Source: Formicarius rufipectus
Lineage: Eukaryota; Chordata; Aves; Passeriformes; Formicariidae
DNA: 64,000 nt
Assembly (NCBI GenBank): GCA_013399695.1
Contig: VXAU01001099.1
Coordinates: forward strand, 4,226,241-4,290,240
Reading direction: 5' to 3'
The position numbers and the translations under genes are program-made. Below the pieces are notes generated by a model. It had not been told where the DNA came from. It made no database searches and saw only the letters and a list, made by a program, of their open reading frames with translations. This document shows, one piece after another, positions 1 through 10,700 of this stretch; positions within the stretch are counted from its first letter, which is position 1; each line of letters begins with the position of its first letter.

Positions 1-250
1 AGAGGTTTACAACAGCGAGATGTGAAGGGTGGATGGGAAGTGCAGGGAGGATCTCTTGAGCCATTCAATTCCCTGCCATCGCAGTGGTATTCTGCTTCTT
101 TTATCAGTGTGTAGCAAAGCAGAGATAAGATCTCAATCCCTCGTCTATCCAAGCTTCTCTATTTCTTCCTACAAGTCCTAAGTTTTCTGGACTCATGAAG
201 CTTCATATATATGAAATCTCTCATCATCTCTCCTCCACACTAGACCTCAG
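1..250 (+). other. KALRN: 3' end of a KALRN intron
   Basis: No exon is seen here. It ends in a pyrimidine-leaning stretch and the acceptor ctagacctcag at 240-250. The phase of the following exon requires the unseen upstream exon to end in phase 1, contributing the G of a GAA codon. That exon, which should carry the earlier PH strands, is outside the window. Confidence 0.8.
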
Positions 251-345
251 AACTGGGAGTGACTGAACATGTTGAAGGAGATCCCTGCAAATTTGCTTTG
301 TGGTCTGGACGAACACCATCCTCAGACAATAAAACAGTGCTGAAA
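251..345 (+). CDS. KALRN: Kalirin exon: part of the PH domain of the first GEF module
   Basis: This is a 95-bp internal exon: 2 bases completing a split codon, then 31 codons ending in phase 0. It encodes ELGVTEHVEGDPCKFALW, then SGRTPSSDNKTVLK. This is the stretch of the pleckstrin-homology domain that follows the first DH (Rac/RhoG exchange) domain in kalirin and TRIO. The GDPCKFALW segment is strongly family-specific. In the cell the DH-PH pair catalyses GDP/GTP exchange on Rho GTPases; the PH part supports the DH fold and membrane placement. The acceptor is acctcag|aac and the donor is aaa|gtaagt, a consensus match. The ORF is too short to stand out alone; it was recognised by homology and splice sites. 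The next exon, 689 bp downstream, continues the same frame (..VLK|ASSIETKQEW). TRIO has a very similar segment, so paralogue identity rests mainly on the later exons. Confidence 0.93.
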
Positions 346-1034
346 GTAAGTCTTTTCTGTTGTTATTTTTTTTGCCCTTAGAGCTTCTAGTTCAGGCCTT
401 GGGAGCACTAAATAAGAGGTCAGTTTCTTCTTTCCTCATGTTCACATGGCTTCCATGTCTGTCAGTGGGGTCATGCCTGCATCAGGAGCAGTCCAGCTCT
501 AAGGCTGTAGTAGGAATTGGAAGTGTGGTTGTGCAGCCTTGCTAGAATTGCATCTCCTCTTGCAGTCTGGGCTGAGCAGCTGCACAGAACACGTCTCAGG
601 GTGTTTGGCTCAGAGGTGTAATTCTCTTAGTCCTTTGCCACCGGCCTATCAACAATCAGCCTATTCCTCAAACCTCCAGAGATGACAGCCTTTTCTGTCA
701 AGTGCTTTTCTAATGGAGAATTCATGTTATGATTGTTTTGTCTGAGGAAATCCCAGCTGTGCAGTGATAACCTGTTTCCCCTCTACAGAGCATTCTGGCA
801 TTAAATATATTTATCCAGAGCTTAGCTGCTTTGCTGTTGCTTGCCAAGTAGGTCTGGTAACAATGCTCTCCATTCTCAGGGGGTTACCAGGTACTGCAGC
901 AGCTGTATCAGCCAGCAGAGAGGACAAACAGTTAATCATGCATTTTCAGCTGCTGACCACAGTTCTTCTACATAGGGAGGTGACATGATGAGAACATGAT
1001 AAAATCTCTGTCTTTCTACCTTGTGGAACTCTAG
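346..1034 (+). other. KALRN: KALRN intron (689 bp)
   Basis: This is a short intron between two PH-domain exons, with donor gtaagt at 346 and acceptor aactctag at 1027-1034. I see no repeat, motif or coding sequence. Short open frames here (for example at 360-545 and 764-988) have no recognisable similarity. Confidence 0.85.
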
Positions 1035-1177
1035 GCATCCAGTATTGAAACAAAACAGGAATGGATCAAAAATATCCGGGAAGTTATTCAAGAAAGGATT
1101 ATTCATCTGAAGGGAGCTCTGAAAGAGCCAATTCAGCTCCCCAAGACACCAGCAAAGCAGCGAAACAACAGTAGAAG
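1035..1177 (+). CDS. KALRN: Kalirin exon: PH-domain C-terminal helix and following basic tail
   Basis: This is a 143-bp exon starting in phase 0 (GCA TCC AGT) and ending 2 bases into a codon (AG|). It encodes ASSIETKQEWIKNIREVIQE, the C-terminal amphipathic helix of the first PH domain with its invariant tryptophan, then RIIHLKGALKEPIQLPKTP and the basic AKQRNNSRR. The KEPIQLPKTPAKQRNNS tail is kalirin-like; TRIO has a different sequence after the LPKT/IPKT motif. The acceptor is aactctag|gca and the donor is aag|gtaacc. The split codon AG|A joins the next exon to give ...NNSRRDG.... The helix packs against the DH domain in the known family structures, so it is needed for a stable DH-PH unit. 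No odd features: no stop, no frameshift, and all helix landmarks are present. Confidence 0.95.
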
Positions 1178-2548
1178 GTAACCTCAGGCATTCCCTGTAA
1201 CATGAATCACTAGTGTTTTCTTATCCCACAGCAGGGAAGTGTTTGTGGGCTTTTTACTGTTCTTTCTTATAGTCAAAACCAGTTTTCATTGTCTTTGCTT
1301 TTTATATGTTGTCTTGGCAAAAGTAGCTAGAAAGCTTTTCTGTGATATACATGCAGAGATCTTTTATGTTATGGTCCAAATTATTAGGAGAAACAAACAG
1401 TAAGAATTCTTCAGGGTCCAAGGTGATGGTCCTTTCCTAAAGTAGATTTTACTTCTTCACATTTGAGAAGACACAGATTCTATTTTTTTTATCCTGTTTG
1501 GCATTTTTAATTGTTCGACAATGAAGATCATACCTGATCATAACAATATATTATTACAGTGAAGAATCTGTGTTTCATCATCAAAGTCATTTCAGCCTGT
1601 AAAGTAATATTAAATTTTTTGTCTACTAGTAATATTAAATTTTTTGTCAACTTCTTTCAATCCTGAATTAAATAGAAATTAGACAAAATGAATTGTTCTT
1701 TTTTTGTCTGGCATTTCCAAAAGCCACCTGTAATTTGAGCACCTCCATTCCCTCATCAAGTTTTATACCTCTCTTATTATATTATAGAGATATCCAAAGC
1801 TTAAGTCACCAAGTTCACCCACGAGACCTTTAGCAACATATTTCTTCCTGGGAATGTGCACCAATACAAGAGTTTTCTAGTACATAATTGAGATCCTAAT
1901 TTTTTATCTTTGACCCTAAATATGTATTTTGGATTATTTAGATGTTTAGTTTGAAAGACCAGTGAAAATTTAGAACTTCATCTATATAGCAAAAGGGAAA
2001 AAAATACCCTCTGTTAGCAGCCTCGTAAATTTGTAGACCTCTAAGCTGCCTTTATGTTTGTTTGGATAGCATATCTGTGGCTATTGAAATTCAAATTTCA
2101 AATATCCAAAAGGATCAAATTTCTGAAGATGTGATTCCTGTGAGGCAAGGGAAATGCCCTTTCCCTCAGTGTTGCATGTAAACTAGTCTGAATGTTTTTG
2201 GTTAGTGCAGAAATCTAACTGAAGGAAAACTGCTGCTTGACACCCTCATTAACAGAGCTGTTTCTGAACACCAGAGTCTTCTATGCTGTCAATATGCAGG
2301 CAATGGCCATCCTGTTTCCAGCAACAAATGTTGTGATTATGTGCTAATCCCAAACCCTATGGCTAAGGGTGACATCATTTTAAAGTGCAATTAAATAGCA
2401 TCATGGGCTGCGTCAGTGAGGTGATTGTAGCACAAAGCCAGCTCTGTCCCGCTGACGCTGCACTTCTCAAATCCACCTGTAAAGCTGTGCACATTCTCAG
2501 GTGGTGTGTTAAGTAATCTTTGTTGTTTCCCTTCTATGTCTTCTGCAG
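1178..2548 (+). other. KALRN: KALRN intron (1371 bp)
   Basis: The donor is gtaacc at 1178. The acceptor tract ttcccttctatgtcttctgcag ends at 2548 and is a strong polypyrimidine-AG. The intron is AT-rich and holds a 25-bp tandem duplication (1603-1652). Nothing else is recognised. Confidence 0.85.
1603..1652 (+). repeat. 25-bp tandem duplication
   Basis: There are two adjacent 25-base units, 1603-1627 and 1628-1652. Each begins agtaatattaaattttttgt, and they differ at one base (T at 1624 against A at 1649). This looks like a simple replication-slippage duplication in an AT-rich intron. Confidence 0.9.
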
Positions 2549-2651
2549 AGATGGAATAGATGATGCAGACAGCCAAGGGGATGGCAGCAGTCAACCTGAC
2601 ACCATTTCTATTGCATCCAGGACATCGCAGAACACAGTGGACAGTGACAAG
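2549..2651 (+). CDS. KALRN: Kalirin exon: Ser/Asp-rich linker after the first GEF module
   Basis: This is a 103-bp exon: one base completes the split AGA codon, followed by 34 codons, ending in phase 0. It reads DGIDDADSQGDGSSQPDTIS, then IASRTSQNTVDSDK. This is a conserved acidic/serine linker shared by kalirin and TRIO between the first PH domain and the first SH3 domain. NTVDSDK is the kalirin version, whereas TRIO has NTLDSDK (from memory). The acceptor is a strong ttctgcag and the donor is aag|gtagga. In mammals this is the last exon shared by kalirin-7 and the longer kalirins. The alternatives after it are a kalirin-7 terminal exon (PDZ ligand STYV) or the SH3 exon. Here the next recognised exon is the SH3 exon, 36 kb away. 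If the donor is not used, the frame reads 14 further codons and stops at 2694-2696. Confidence 0.95.
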
Positions 2652-2696
2652 GTAGGACTGAAATGTGAAAATACACAACAGCTAATTGGCCCCTGA

Positions 2697-5600
2697 AAAA
2701 CCTAAGTGCAAAGCAGAATAGAAAGCAAAATAAAGCAACCTGCCATCTACTGAGTTCAAACTTGTGTTCCCTTTTGCCAGGCTATTAAAATCCAGTCTGT
2801 TTCTATGTGCTTGTCACTGTGGCTGGTCTACATGGTAACACCTCTGTTGCTGCAGCTTCTCTATGGTTAATACACAGAGATTGAATTGGCTCTGAAGTAA
2901 CATCAGCCCAGAGCAACCTCTTCTTCCCTAGAATACTTGTCCTGTGAGAGCCAGCTTCTGAATCAGCAAACAGTTGGTTATGTTACATATTTACCCTCTG
3001 AGCTGAAATCAGTAGTTTGTTGGTGGGAATACCGGTGCTTACACACCGATGAATGCAGCAACACTGGGATCCTGGCTGGTATCTTGGGAGCCTGGGAGAC
3101 CTACCCTATCCAGAGACTGTGATTCTGGACCCTTCTCCTCACAGACATATGGTGGAACATATGGATGGCCCTGAGACATGCTAGATTCTGTTGGAATGCT
3201 GCACACTACCAGCACATATGTACTCATCGTTTTACTTGTCAGACAATCCAAGTCCAGATTCCCAGCTCCACTAGGATGCCTCCCTTCAATTTGTCACCCT
3301 GATACCTCCAACTGTGTTCTTCCACTGAATCAGCAGCTGGTGGTAGCAATAAATGGGCAGTTAATAATTACCTTTGCTACACTGATGGGATTTGTTATAT
3401 CCATGGGGAGAATGCCCATATTCGCTTCATGTGGTGTTTTGGAATCATGTGTAACTTGAAAAAGTATGAATTCTTCCATGCCTTTAGGAATTTATCTGTT
3501 TATCAGGGTTTTAATTATGCTGCCTCTTACACATGGTAGAAGAGTGTCTTCACAAAATCAGAGTCCAAATTTTGGTTGTAAAGTTCACAGGTAAGGTTCA
3601 GTGCAGACATTATTTTGAAAGTTGGACTCAGAAATATAATTACAAATGAACTACCTTTGTAAGACCACCTGTTGTATTTATGTTAAAAGCATGTCCCCAT
3701 GGTTTTACTTCTCTGTCCAATAATGTGCACTAGAAAAGTATTGATCCTCACAATCCAAAGGCCACTGTAATGTATGCAAATACTTTGCCCGATGTCTGAG
3801 AAGTGTTTTCTTGTGTCTTCAATCCTTCGATGGACTTACCTTACTTTGTGTTTTTCACATTTATCATTCCTGATACAGGCCCTGACTTAGTGAAGGACTT
3901 GAGCTCGTGTTTTATTTTAGGCATTTGCATAAGCTTTGCTCATTTACCCCAAGCCCATTGACTCAGTTGCATGAATTCTGGCAATGCCTCGGTGAGATGC
4001 TCCACGTTGCATGCTGCAGCTGCAGACAGGGGCTGTGGTGCCAAGTCAGGCTGTACCTGAAAGACAGCCCATCATGGCAGGAGTTGGTGTAAGGATGCAA
4101 GCCTGGAAAAGGTTATAGGAATTTCTATCCAAAACCTTTTTTGAAGTGAATGATGAATGTGTGTGTGAGATAAACTGAGTATCAAATCATACAAGGAAAG
4201 ATTTGTTACCACTGAGGAAAGGGTTGTGTTATGTTTTTAACTTTTTTAAGGTTGGCACGTTCACTTGCTGACTTAAGGCTGTGTGTTTGTGTGTCCTTTA
4301 ATGAGTAGGAACCAATCTGAGTGTACAGCTGAAGTTTAAATATACTTGTATGTGCTTTGTTGAACAGTTTCCTTATTGACACTGCCAGGATACTGTGTAG
4401 AATTTAGATTCCAGAGTGCTGCATTGTAATGTCTTTGGTCCAAGGAAAATGAAGTCCCTGCATCTCTTCATAGTTCTCTCTCAGTTCTTCTGCACAATGT
4501 TACCCAAATTAATGACAGATGAAGCTGAGCTGTCTGACTTCCCATTGAAGAGGCACAGGGGCACACCTGCCTTCAGTCTCAGCTCAAACATCTCTCTGTC
4601 AGCAGATCCAAAGCTGTGCAAGGACCTGAGACACAAGAGTCCTACTGATGATGATTAACCACATGGGAACAATTCATTGTCATTCCAAGTTATTTTACTC
4701 TCCAACTTTACAAGGGGATTTTTTTCCTCAAGTGTGTAGGTGAGCTTATCTTCTAGGATGGTCTTAGTGAATGTCATTGGGCTGAGAAGCTTTATATTCT
4801 CATGTAGACTGGTGCTACCTACTGACTCTGGAAGACTGGACTATATCATGCTGTCTGGTTCAGTTTTCTGGGCAGAGTTAATAGTGCTTGGTAAACACTG
4901 TAACATAATATGCTGTAATTAACTCGTGTGGGTATGATAGCAGCTCTGATAGGTAAAGTGTTCAGCAAATAGTGGTTTCCCTGCCTGTTTAACTACAGCA
5001 TAGTCAGCAGAGTTTTTCCCAGCAGTTCAAATTCAAGCTTTGAGGCTTTTCACAGCTGTAGTCTCCACAGGTGACCTCTCTGTGTGCCCCAGTGAGATCT
5101 CCATCCTGAGGAGCCAATAGAAAGAGCTCCTACCCTTAAAAACTGTGGCTGTTCACAGCAACCTCATTTACAAACCTGTGCCAAGGGGTTTGCAGTGCTA
5201 GCAGCGTGCCAGGATGGCAACAGATTAGTCCTGCATTGGGACCATATACGTATTAACTCGGTGCCAGAAACAATTCTCAAGTAACATGTAAGAGCTGATC
5301 TTACTCTCTGAAGGCAAAAGAATTCAAAGATTTAGCTGACATACTTTGTCCTTTCCCTAAACCTTGCTGTTGTGCCTGAGGATTACCTAACACATTGGTT
5401 GAATGTTCAGACAAGAATGCCGAGCAACATTTTAGACAAAGGAAATCACAATTTCTTAAAGATTCACAATTTCAAATAGCACTTCTGCTTTAATAACACT
5501 CCTTGTGCCCCTAGTCATATCTATTTCTTTCAACTTACTTGTGAGTCAATTCCTTCTGAGCTGTGAGTAGTGATTTCTGTCTCCCTCTCATTCCAGTGCA

Positions 5601-5763
5601 GCCCTAGAGCAAAGCTTTACCTTTGCATTTCAAACTCCTAAAAAGACCAAAGGTTTTTTGTTTTTAAGTGGGAATGAAATAGCATTACTATAAATTCAGC
5701 AGGGATTTCATTTTCTCTCAAAACAGCTGAATGTAGCCACAACATTTATCAGGGGGAACATTT
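2697..5763. other. Intronic stretch without recognised features
   Basis: Unremarkable AT-leaning intron sequence. A chance STYV reading at 3211-3222 is followed by more codons rather than a stop and has no acceptor in frame. I see no gene, RNA or clear repeat. Confidence 0.6.
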
Positions 5764-5845
5764 GGTGCAGAGGACAGAGCACTTGACTGGGAGCCTTAAG
5801 AACTGAGTCCTAGTTCTGCTCTGTCACTCACAGGTTGGATGCCAT
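5764..5845 (+). mobile_element. MIR-like tRNA-core SINE fragment
   Basis: The stretch with agagcacttgactgggagcc, then ctgagtcctagttctgctct and gtcactcac, follows the head and core of the ancient amniote MIR family. That family reads, in outline: gagcac..gact..ggagcc..ggttc..atcc..gctctgccact. The copy is diverged and truncated, as expected for a very old insertion. It lies 60 bp left of the inverted-repeat element. Confidence 0.5.
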
Positions 5846-5904
5846 CACAAATTAGATTTGATGGTACATCACCCTTTCCTCTTCCCCCTCCACCCCCCTC
5901 CGTG

Positions 5905-6219
5905 TCTAATTTAAAGACATGGACATTATTTTTTTTTATTGCAAACATTACACTTGTACTTTAATTGTAACATTGCCTTCTGTTGTCCCAACACAGAATA
6001 CAGACCCAAATTTGCACCTTTTTAGTATATTAAAGGAAATTCACAGCAGCATTTATGGTAGCAGACTCTTCTTTGAAAATATTCTTAATTATATGCCTGG
6101 CTCCAGAAGTGTTACTAAGCTTTTAAACATTCAGGCTTTTCTGACTGCAGGCAGTGGTCCAGTGATTATATAGACACTCCAGATTTAAAAAAAAATAATG
6201 TCCATGTCTTTAAATTAGA
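5905..6219. repeat. 315-bp element bounded by perfect 34-bp inverted repeats
   Basis: The left arm 5905-5938 and the right arm 6186-6219 are exact reverse complements over 34 bases. The outer ends read tctaatttaaagacatggac and its complement, and each arm includes a run of nine T or A. They enclose 247 bp of AT-rich unique sequence. The outer arms extend weakly (2 of the next 3 positions pair). I see no clear target-site duplication: the flanks are ctccgtg on the left and tacctct on the right. It could be a non-autonomous DNA transposon (MITE-like) or a locally generated foldback. An 84-codon open frame crosses the loop but looks fortuitous. Confidence 0.75.
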
Positions 6220-7546
6220 TACCTCTTAAATCTGAATCCTAGTCTTTATTATCTTTCATTTTCTTAGATTTTTCTCTCTCATTATTATTCCCAAGCTCAA
6301 ACATTTAATCTTCATTAAATACTATATAGTAGAAAGACAGACTTGAAGTAACATCTGTAGGTCTGCACCTCTCTAAAAGGAAAGAAAGAGAGAACATGTA
6401 AAATGTTTGTTTTTCCATTTGCAATCTATAACTTTTTCTATATGAAATCTATAATCTAAAATATTTCATACACAGGAAAATAATTATTTGGTTCATCATT
6501 TGTATAAGTTTTATACAGGGGGGAGAAAGTTGGTTGATGACCCAGCCTTGGTGCTAAAGCATCAACAGATAATGACTACTATTACAGCAGTTGTAATTCC
6601 CATTGAGCATCCAGGTCAGGTCTTTGGTAACCTACTATGCAAAATTTCTTCATCTTTTTCCAAAAGGCAAAGGAGACAGCTTTTGTTCTGTACAGTAAGC
6701 CCTCTTCAGCATGCTATCTAAAAACCTCTCCTTAGGGAGAAATCCTTGCCCTATTCAATTCACAGCAGATGGGATTTCAGTCTTTTTATTTGGATTCAAA
6801 GCAGTGGGAACCTGCATAAAGAAAATGCTCATGCAGGGCATTCTCATTTGTTAAGCCCATTGAGCTGTTGGCTTGTGAAACAGCTGTTTCTGGTGATACT
6901 GGTCCATCTTCCAATGGCCTCTGTTTTGTTGGCTTCTGCAGAATACTGAGGAGAGCAGTTCTCATTTCCTTCTGTTGTTTTTGGATGTGGAAAAAAGCTC
7001 TGAAACGTGAACCTAAAACTTTTACTCTCTAAAAATAAATATACGCAATACACTTTTATCTTTTCCATTAGATACTAGACACAGCTCATCTTTCGGCAGT
7101 CATGAGACTGAGATCTTGACCCTCTTCCACATTGCTGGTATTATGTAAAATCTGGGAATAATCACTTTTCTAATTGAAGATAATTGGTATAAGAGGGAGA
7201 TTTTAGAATTAGGGCTTGTTGGAACAAGTCACTTAGGGCTAAATTCTCTTTTCTTGAAAGGCTTCTAATCAAGGTAAATACGCTTTCTTTCTCCCCGTGA
7301 TATTGTTGCTGAAGCAGGAAGTACTGTTTCAGTTCCTTCATTAGAAAGAATTATCAGTTTCCTTGGAAGTTTCCTTTCCAAGTAACACAGATATGAGGAG
7401 TGCGTTGACCCACCCCTCTTTTTTTTACTTGAGGCTACTAATAATTTTGAGTTTGAACTCCATGAAGTTGTGCACCAACATGCTGCTTTTTGTTTTTAAT
7501 AAGTAAGTTGCATTTCCTTGTACTGTCAGTGTTAAAATGTATTAAT
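6220..7546. other. Intronic stretch without recognised features
   Basis: AT-rich sequence. I see no gene, RNA or repeat that I can name. Confidence 0.6.
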
Positions 7547-7634
7547 TAAAAACAAGCAAACAAACACACAGAGAAAACAACAACGACAAAAACCCCCAAA
7601 ACAAAGAAAAAACCCCACCACAAACAAGAAAAAA
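7547..7634 (+). repeat. A-rich low-complexity tract
   Basis: A run of aaac/caaa-type units with C interruptions and almost no T, for example acaaaaacccccaaaacaaa. It lies about 75 bp left of a reverse-strand CR1 scrap. It may be an independent simple repeat. Confidence 0.75.
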
Positions 7635-7710
7635 TTCTGAAACAAATGGCCACTCATTCAATAGTAAAGGAAACTTGTTTTGTTGCATACCTCACAAGGA
7701 GAACATAAGG

Positions 7711-7765
7711 AAAATCATACAATCTCATAATGGGTAAGGTTGGAAGGGATCACTGGTGGGGCCAG
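7711..7765 (-). mobile_element. CR1 LINE 3'-end scrap, reverse strand
   Basis: aaaatcatacaatctcataa followed by tgggtaaggttggaaggga resembles the reverse complement of the CR1 3' terminus. In that terminus a short attctatg-type repeat precedes ggtttgggttggaaggga on the reverse strand. Only the last few tens of bases are recognisable, which fits a severely 5'-truncated old copy. CR1 is the dominant LINE of birds and other sauropsids. Confidence 0.6.
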
Positions 7766-10700
7766 TAACCTTTCAAGAAAAATCCCCTTGAAATAAGAAC
7801 ATCAACATAAGGAAAAACCCTTTTTTAAAAGAAAAAGAAGGAAATACGAAATATTACTTTGTCAAATACAGAAAATGCCAATATGGGATAAAAATGAGAG
7901 AGATCTCCATTTTCAGAGAGGGAATTAAAGTCACAGAGAAATAAAAGCAATAGCAAAAGGCAAATACATGCATTAGTTCTGCCAACAAGAGCACTCTTGC
8001 TAAGGTTGAGCTGACAATTTAATTTCTGCTTAGTTTCTTAGCAAGGGAACTGGCATACCAAGCAGAATTAAAAACTGCAAAGCACTTCTCTGTCTCTCTT
8101 AAATGTTGTTAAAGTATTCTGTAGCTTTCAGCTATATAGTTTACTTTCCTGAAGCATTTTTTGGACTCCTGGTACTAGGGGTTTTTTAACCATGTTAAGA
8201 CTAGCCAAATATTTACACAGCTGGTGACTGAAACCCTCTATCCCTCTGGCATTATCATGACACAACGTGTGCATCCTGTGATCCAAGTTTTGGCCTTTTC
8301 CATCTCTGCCAGAGAGTTCCGTGTTGAGTCGTGTGCAAGCGGCACATTTCCACTGCAATACTGTGGGACTGTCAAGGGACAGGAGGTGTTGGCCCCCAGC
8401 AGTGCTTGTGTACAGCCATAACACATGTCAATATGGACTGGAGTCTCTGCAGTGCTCGAGCAGTGGCACTGGAGTGCGCAGCAAACACTTTTCAGGCTGC
8501 CTGCGTTTAGTGGGGTCTGTGGGTTGTAGCTGATGTGAAGGGCGTTGGAAGGTGTGATGTAAACTCTGGTAGAGCTAAGGAAGAGCATGATCATGGGAAT
8601 GTGGGGTGGGTGGTGAAGCAGGTAGTCCCTTAAATACAGAATGTGGAGTGTTTGTGTTTGAAGTCTTCCTGTTTCATGGAGCTCTGTGCTAGGCGCCAGT
8701 GATTTGTCTGCCAGGTGAGGCTGGGTATTGACCTGAAGAGGTTTCTTTGTCCAACCAAGATACTTTAGTCTCTGTAAATTACATTACATTAAACACTTGT
8801 GTTCTAAAAGGCAAAGGAAATGAGTGATTTGGCCTCATTTAAATAAGCATTGTGGTGGTTTTATTTCACTGAGCCTGTTCAGGCAGGTGATGTGCCAGAA
8901 TTCAGTGTACTGTCTGCAGTGCTGCTTCCTTACAGTGATTGATGAATTATGTACCGCAAGTAAAATTAAATTTATGTAATAGAAAATTACTGCTGACTGT
9001 TAAGTGAATTTTTCCTGTGAAGGTATGATAAAGGGGAGTGAGTTATGGCCCTAGAGGATGTATTTTTGTTGCTTGAATGCCGTCTAGCATTAGTGCAGTT
9101 GTCACACTGAGTTCTTACTGCCCTCACCTGTGGAAAAGGCAAAACATGACAGTGATCAAAGGAAAACCTGTCATATAACATTTTGGCACATTAATTAGCC
9201 TCCTTCAGTGCTCACTAACTACCGGTGGTTAACTCTGTCACTTAGTAGCAAAATGTTTATGTTGTCAAGGAAATACATTGTTCAGCCATTTTCTGATGGT
9301 AGTTTCTTAGTGTTTCTTTAGACTTTGAGAGACTGCCACTCAGTTCTTGCTCTCCGTGCTCTGAATCTTGGCTAGAACTTGTAAATTCAGTTCTTCCCTC
9401 TGAAAAGTGTACAAATGTGGGGGGGGGCAATTTTTTTTTTTTTAAATTATTCCCTGAAACTGAAGTCAGTTAAATGACACTTGGAGCTCATAAAATAAGA
9501 CTGGTTTATCTCTGCTGGCAATGCTTTCTTTGGCATGAACTTGCCTTTCTAATCATTGATGCTCAGTAATATTACTTTGACACTTTTCTCTCACTTTCCA
9601 AAGTGTAAGTAAGGGCTTTTCCTTTGCTTCCTGTATTTCTTATCAGGAATGCAGCAGTGCCATCCTAACAAAATATTCCAGCATTTGATTTGCAGAACTG
9701 TACCTGCCTGTCTACATTTGAAATTTTTCATTCTTTTGGAAAATAACCTTGAGGTTCTTGGAGTGAAATCTAACACACTCAGACAAGGTATAAATTCAGT
9801 CTTTAGGTTTCTAAATGAAATCATCCCAGGACTGAAGTGCTACACACATTTTATTTGAGTTGTTGTGCAAAGTTGCATGGGCACTAACAGAAAACTCTGA
9901 ACCTCAGATGGGATCCAGATAGTTACAACCACTCCTTGCTCAGTGTTAGGCCTATGTTTTGCCTTGGTATGACTTTATCTCTGCTTTGGGGACTTGGCTG
10001 ATAGGTCTCACTGCCTTTTTTGGTCTGTGCACCAGTCACTGTGGCTTGTAGCTGTACAGGAATTTCCCCACCTGCTGTTTGCAAGCAGAGTCAGTCATTT
10101 TTGTCATTGATTTATAATGCACATAGCACAGGATCTCCAGCTCCTCAGCACAGGGTATTAATCCTGGCTCTGCCAGCAACACACATCTCCCAGGACAATT
10201 CTGGGGCCTTTGGCCCTTTTTTTCATTTGATGAACTTTGATAAAATGGACGTTGGTCTTCTCTGGACTGGAACCAGATTTCAAAACAATCGAAAAAGTAA
10301 TTTTTACCAACGTTGATTTTCAGGCAGGTTTAATCCTGGCTTGAATTACATGTTACCTGTCTTTTCCAGAACCCATTATAAATGTAACAAGCAGGTGATC
10401 AAGAGCTTTGCCTCCGAGAAGAGATCTGTCAAGGGCGTAGGTGCTGCTTGAGAGTAAGGACATTTGCTCTCCATCTTGCCAGCCAGTGTTTGCTGCGGCT
10501 GTGGGTGGAGGCAGCACGAGCCACGGGCTGCCTTGTTTCAAAGAGCTTTCTCAGAAAAGCTGTATGTGTACTTTTGAAAAACAAAGTGAAATATGATCAG
10601 ATGCTTGTAAAATAAAACACTTGTTGGAAGCACTTGCAAACTTCATAGTAATTGCTCAGGAGACTTTAAAGTCCTAACCAGGTAGTGGAGCATTATCCAT

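Noticed and set aside
3211..3222. STYV reading (as in the kalirin-7 PDZ ligand) 560 bp after the linker exon
   Set aside because: The frame continues with Leu-Ile rather than a stop, an in-frame stop lies just upstream without an acceptor between, and none of the preceding kalirin-7 tail (Trp, Gly-Pro-Gly) is present.
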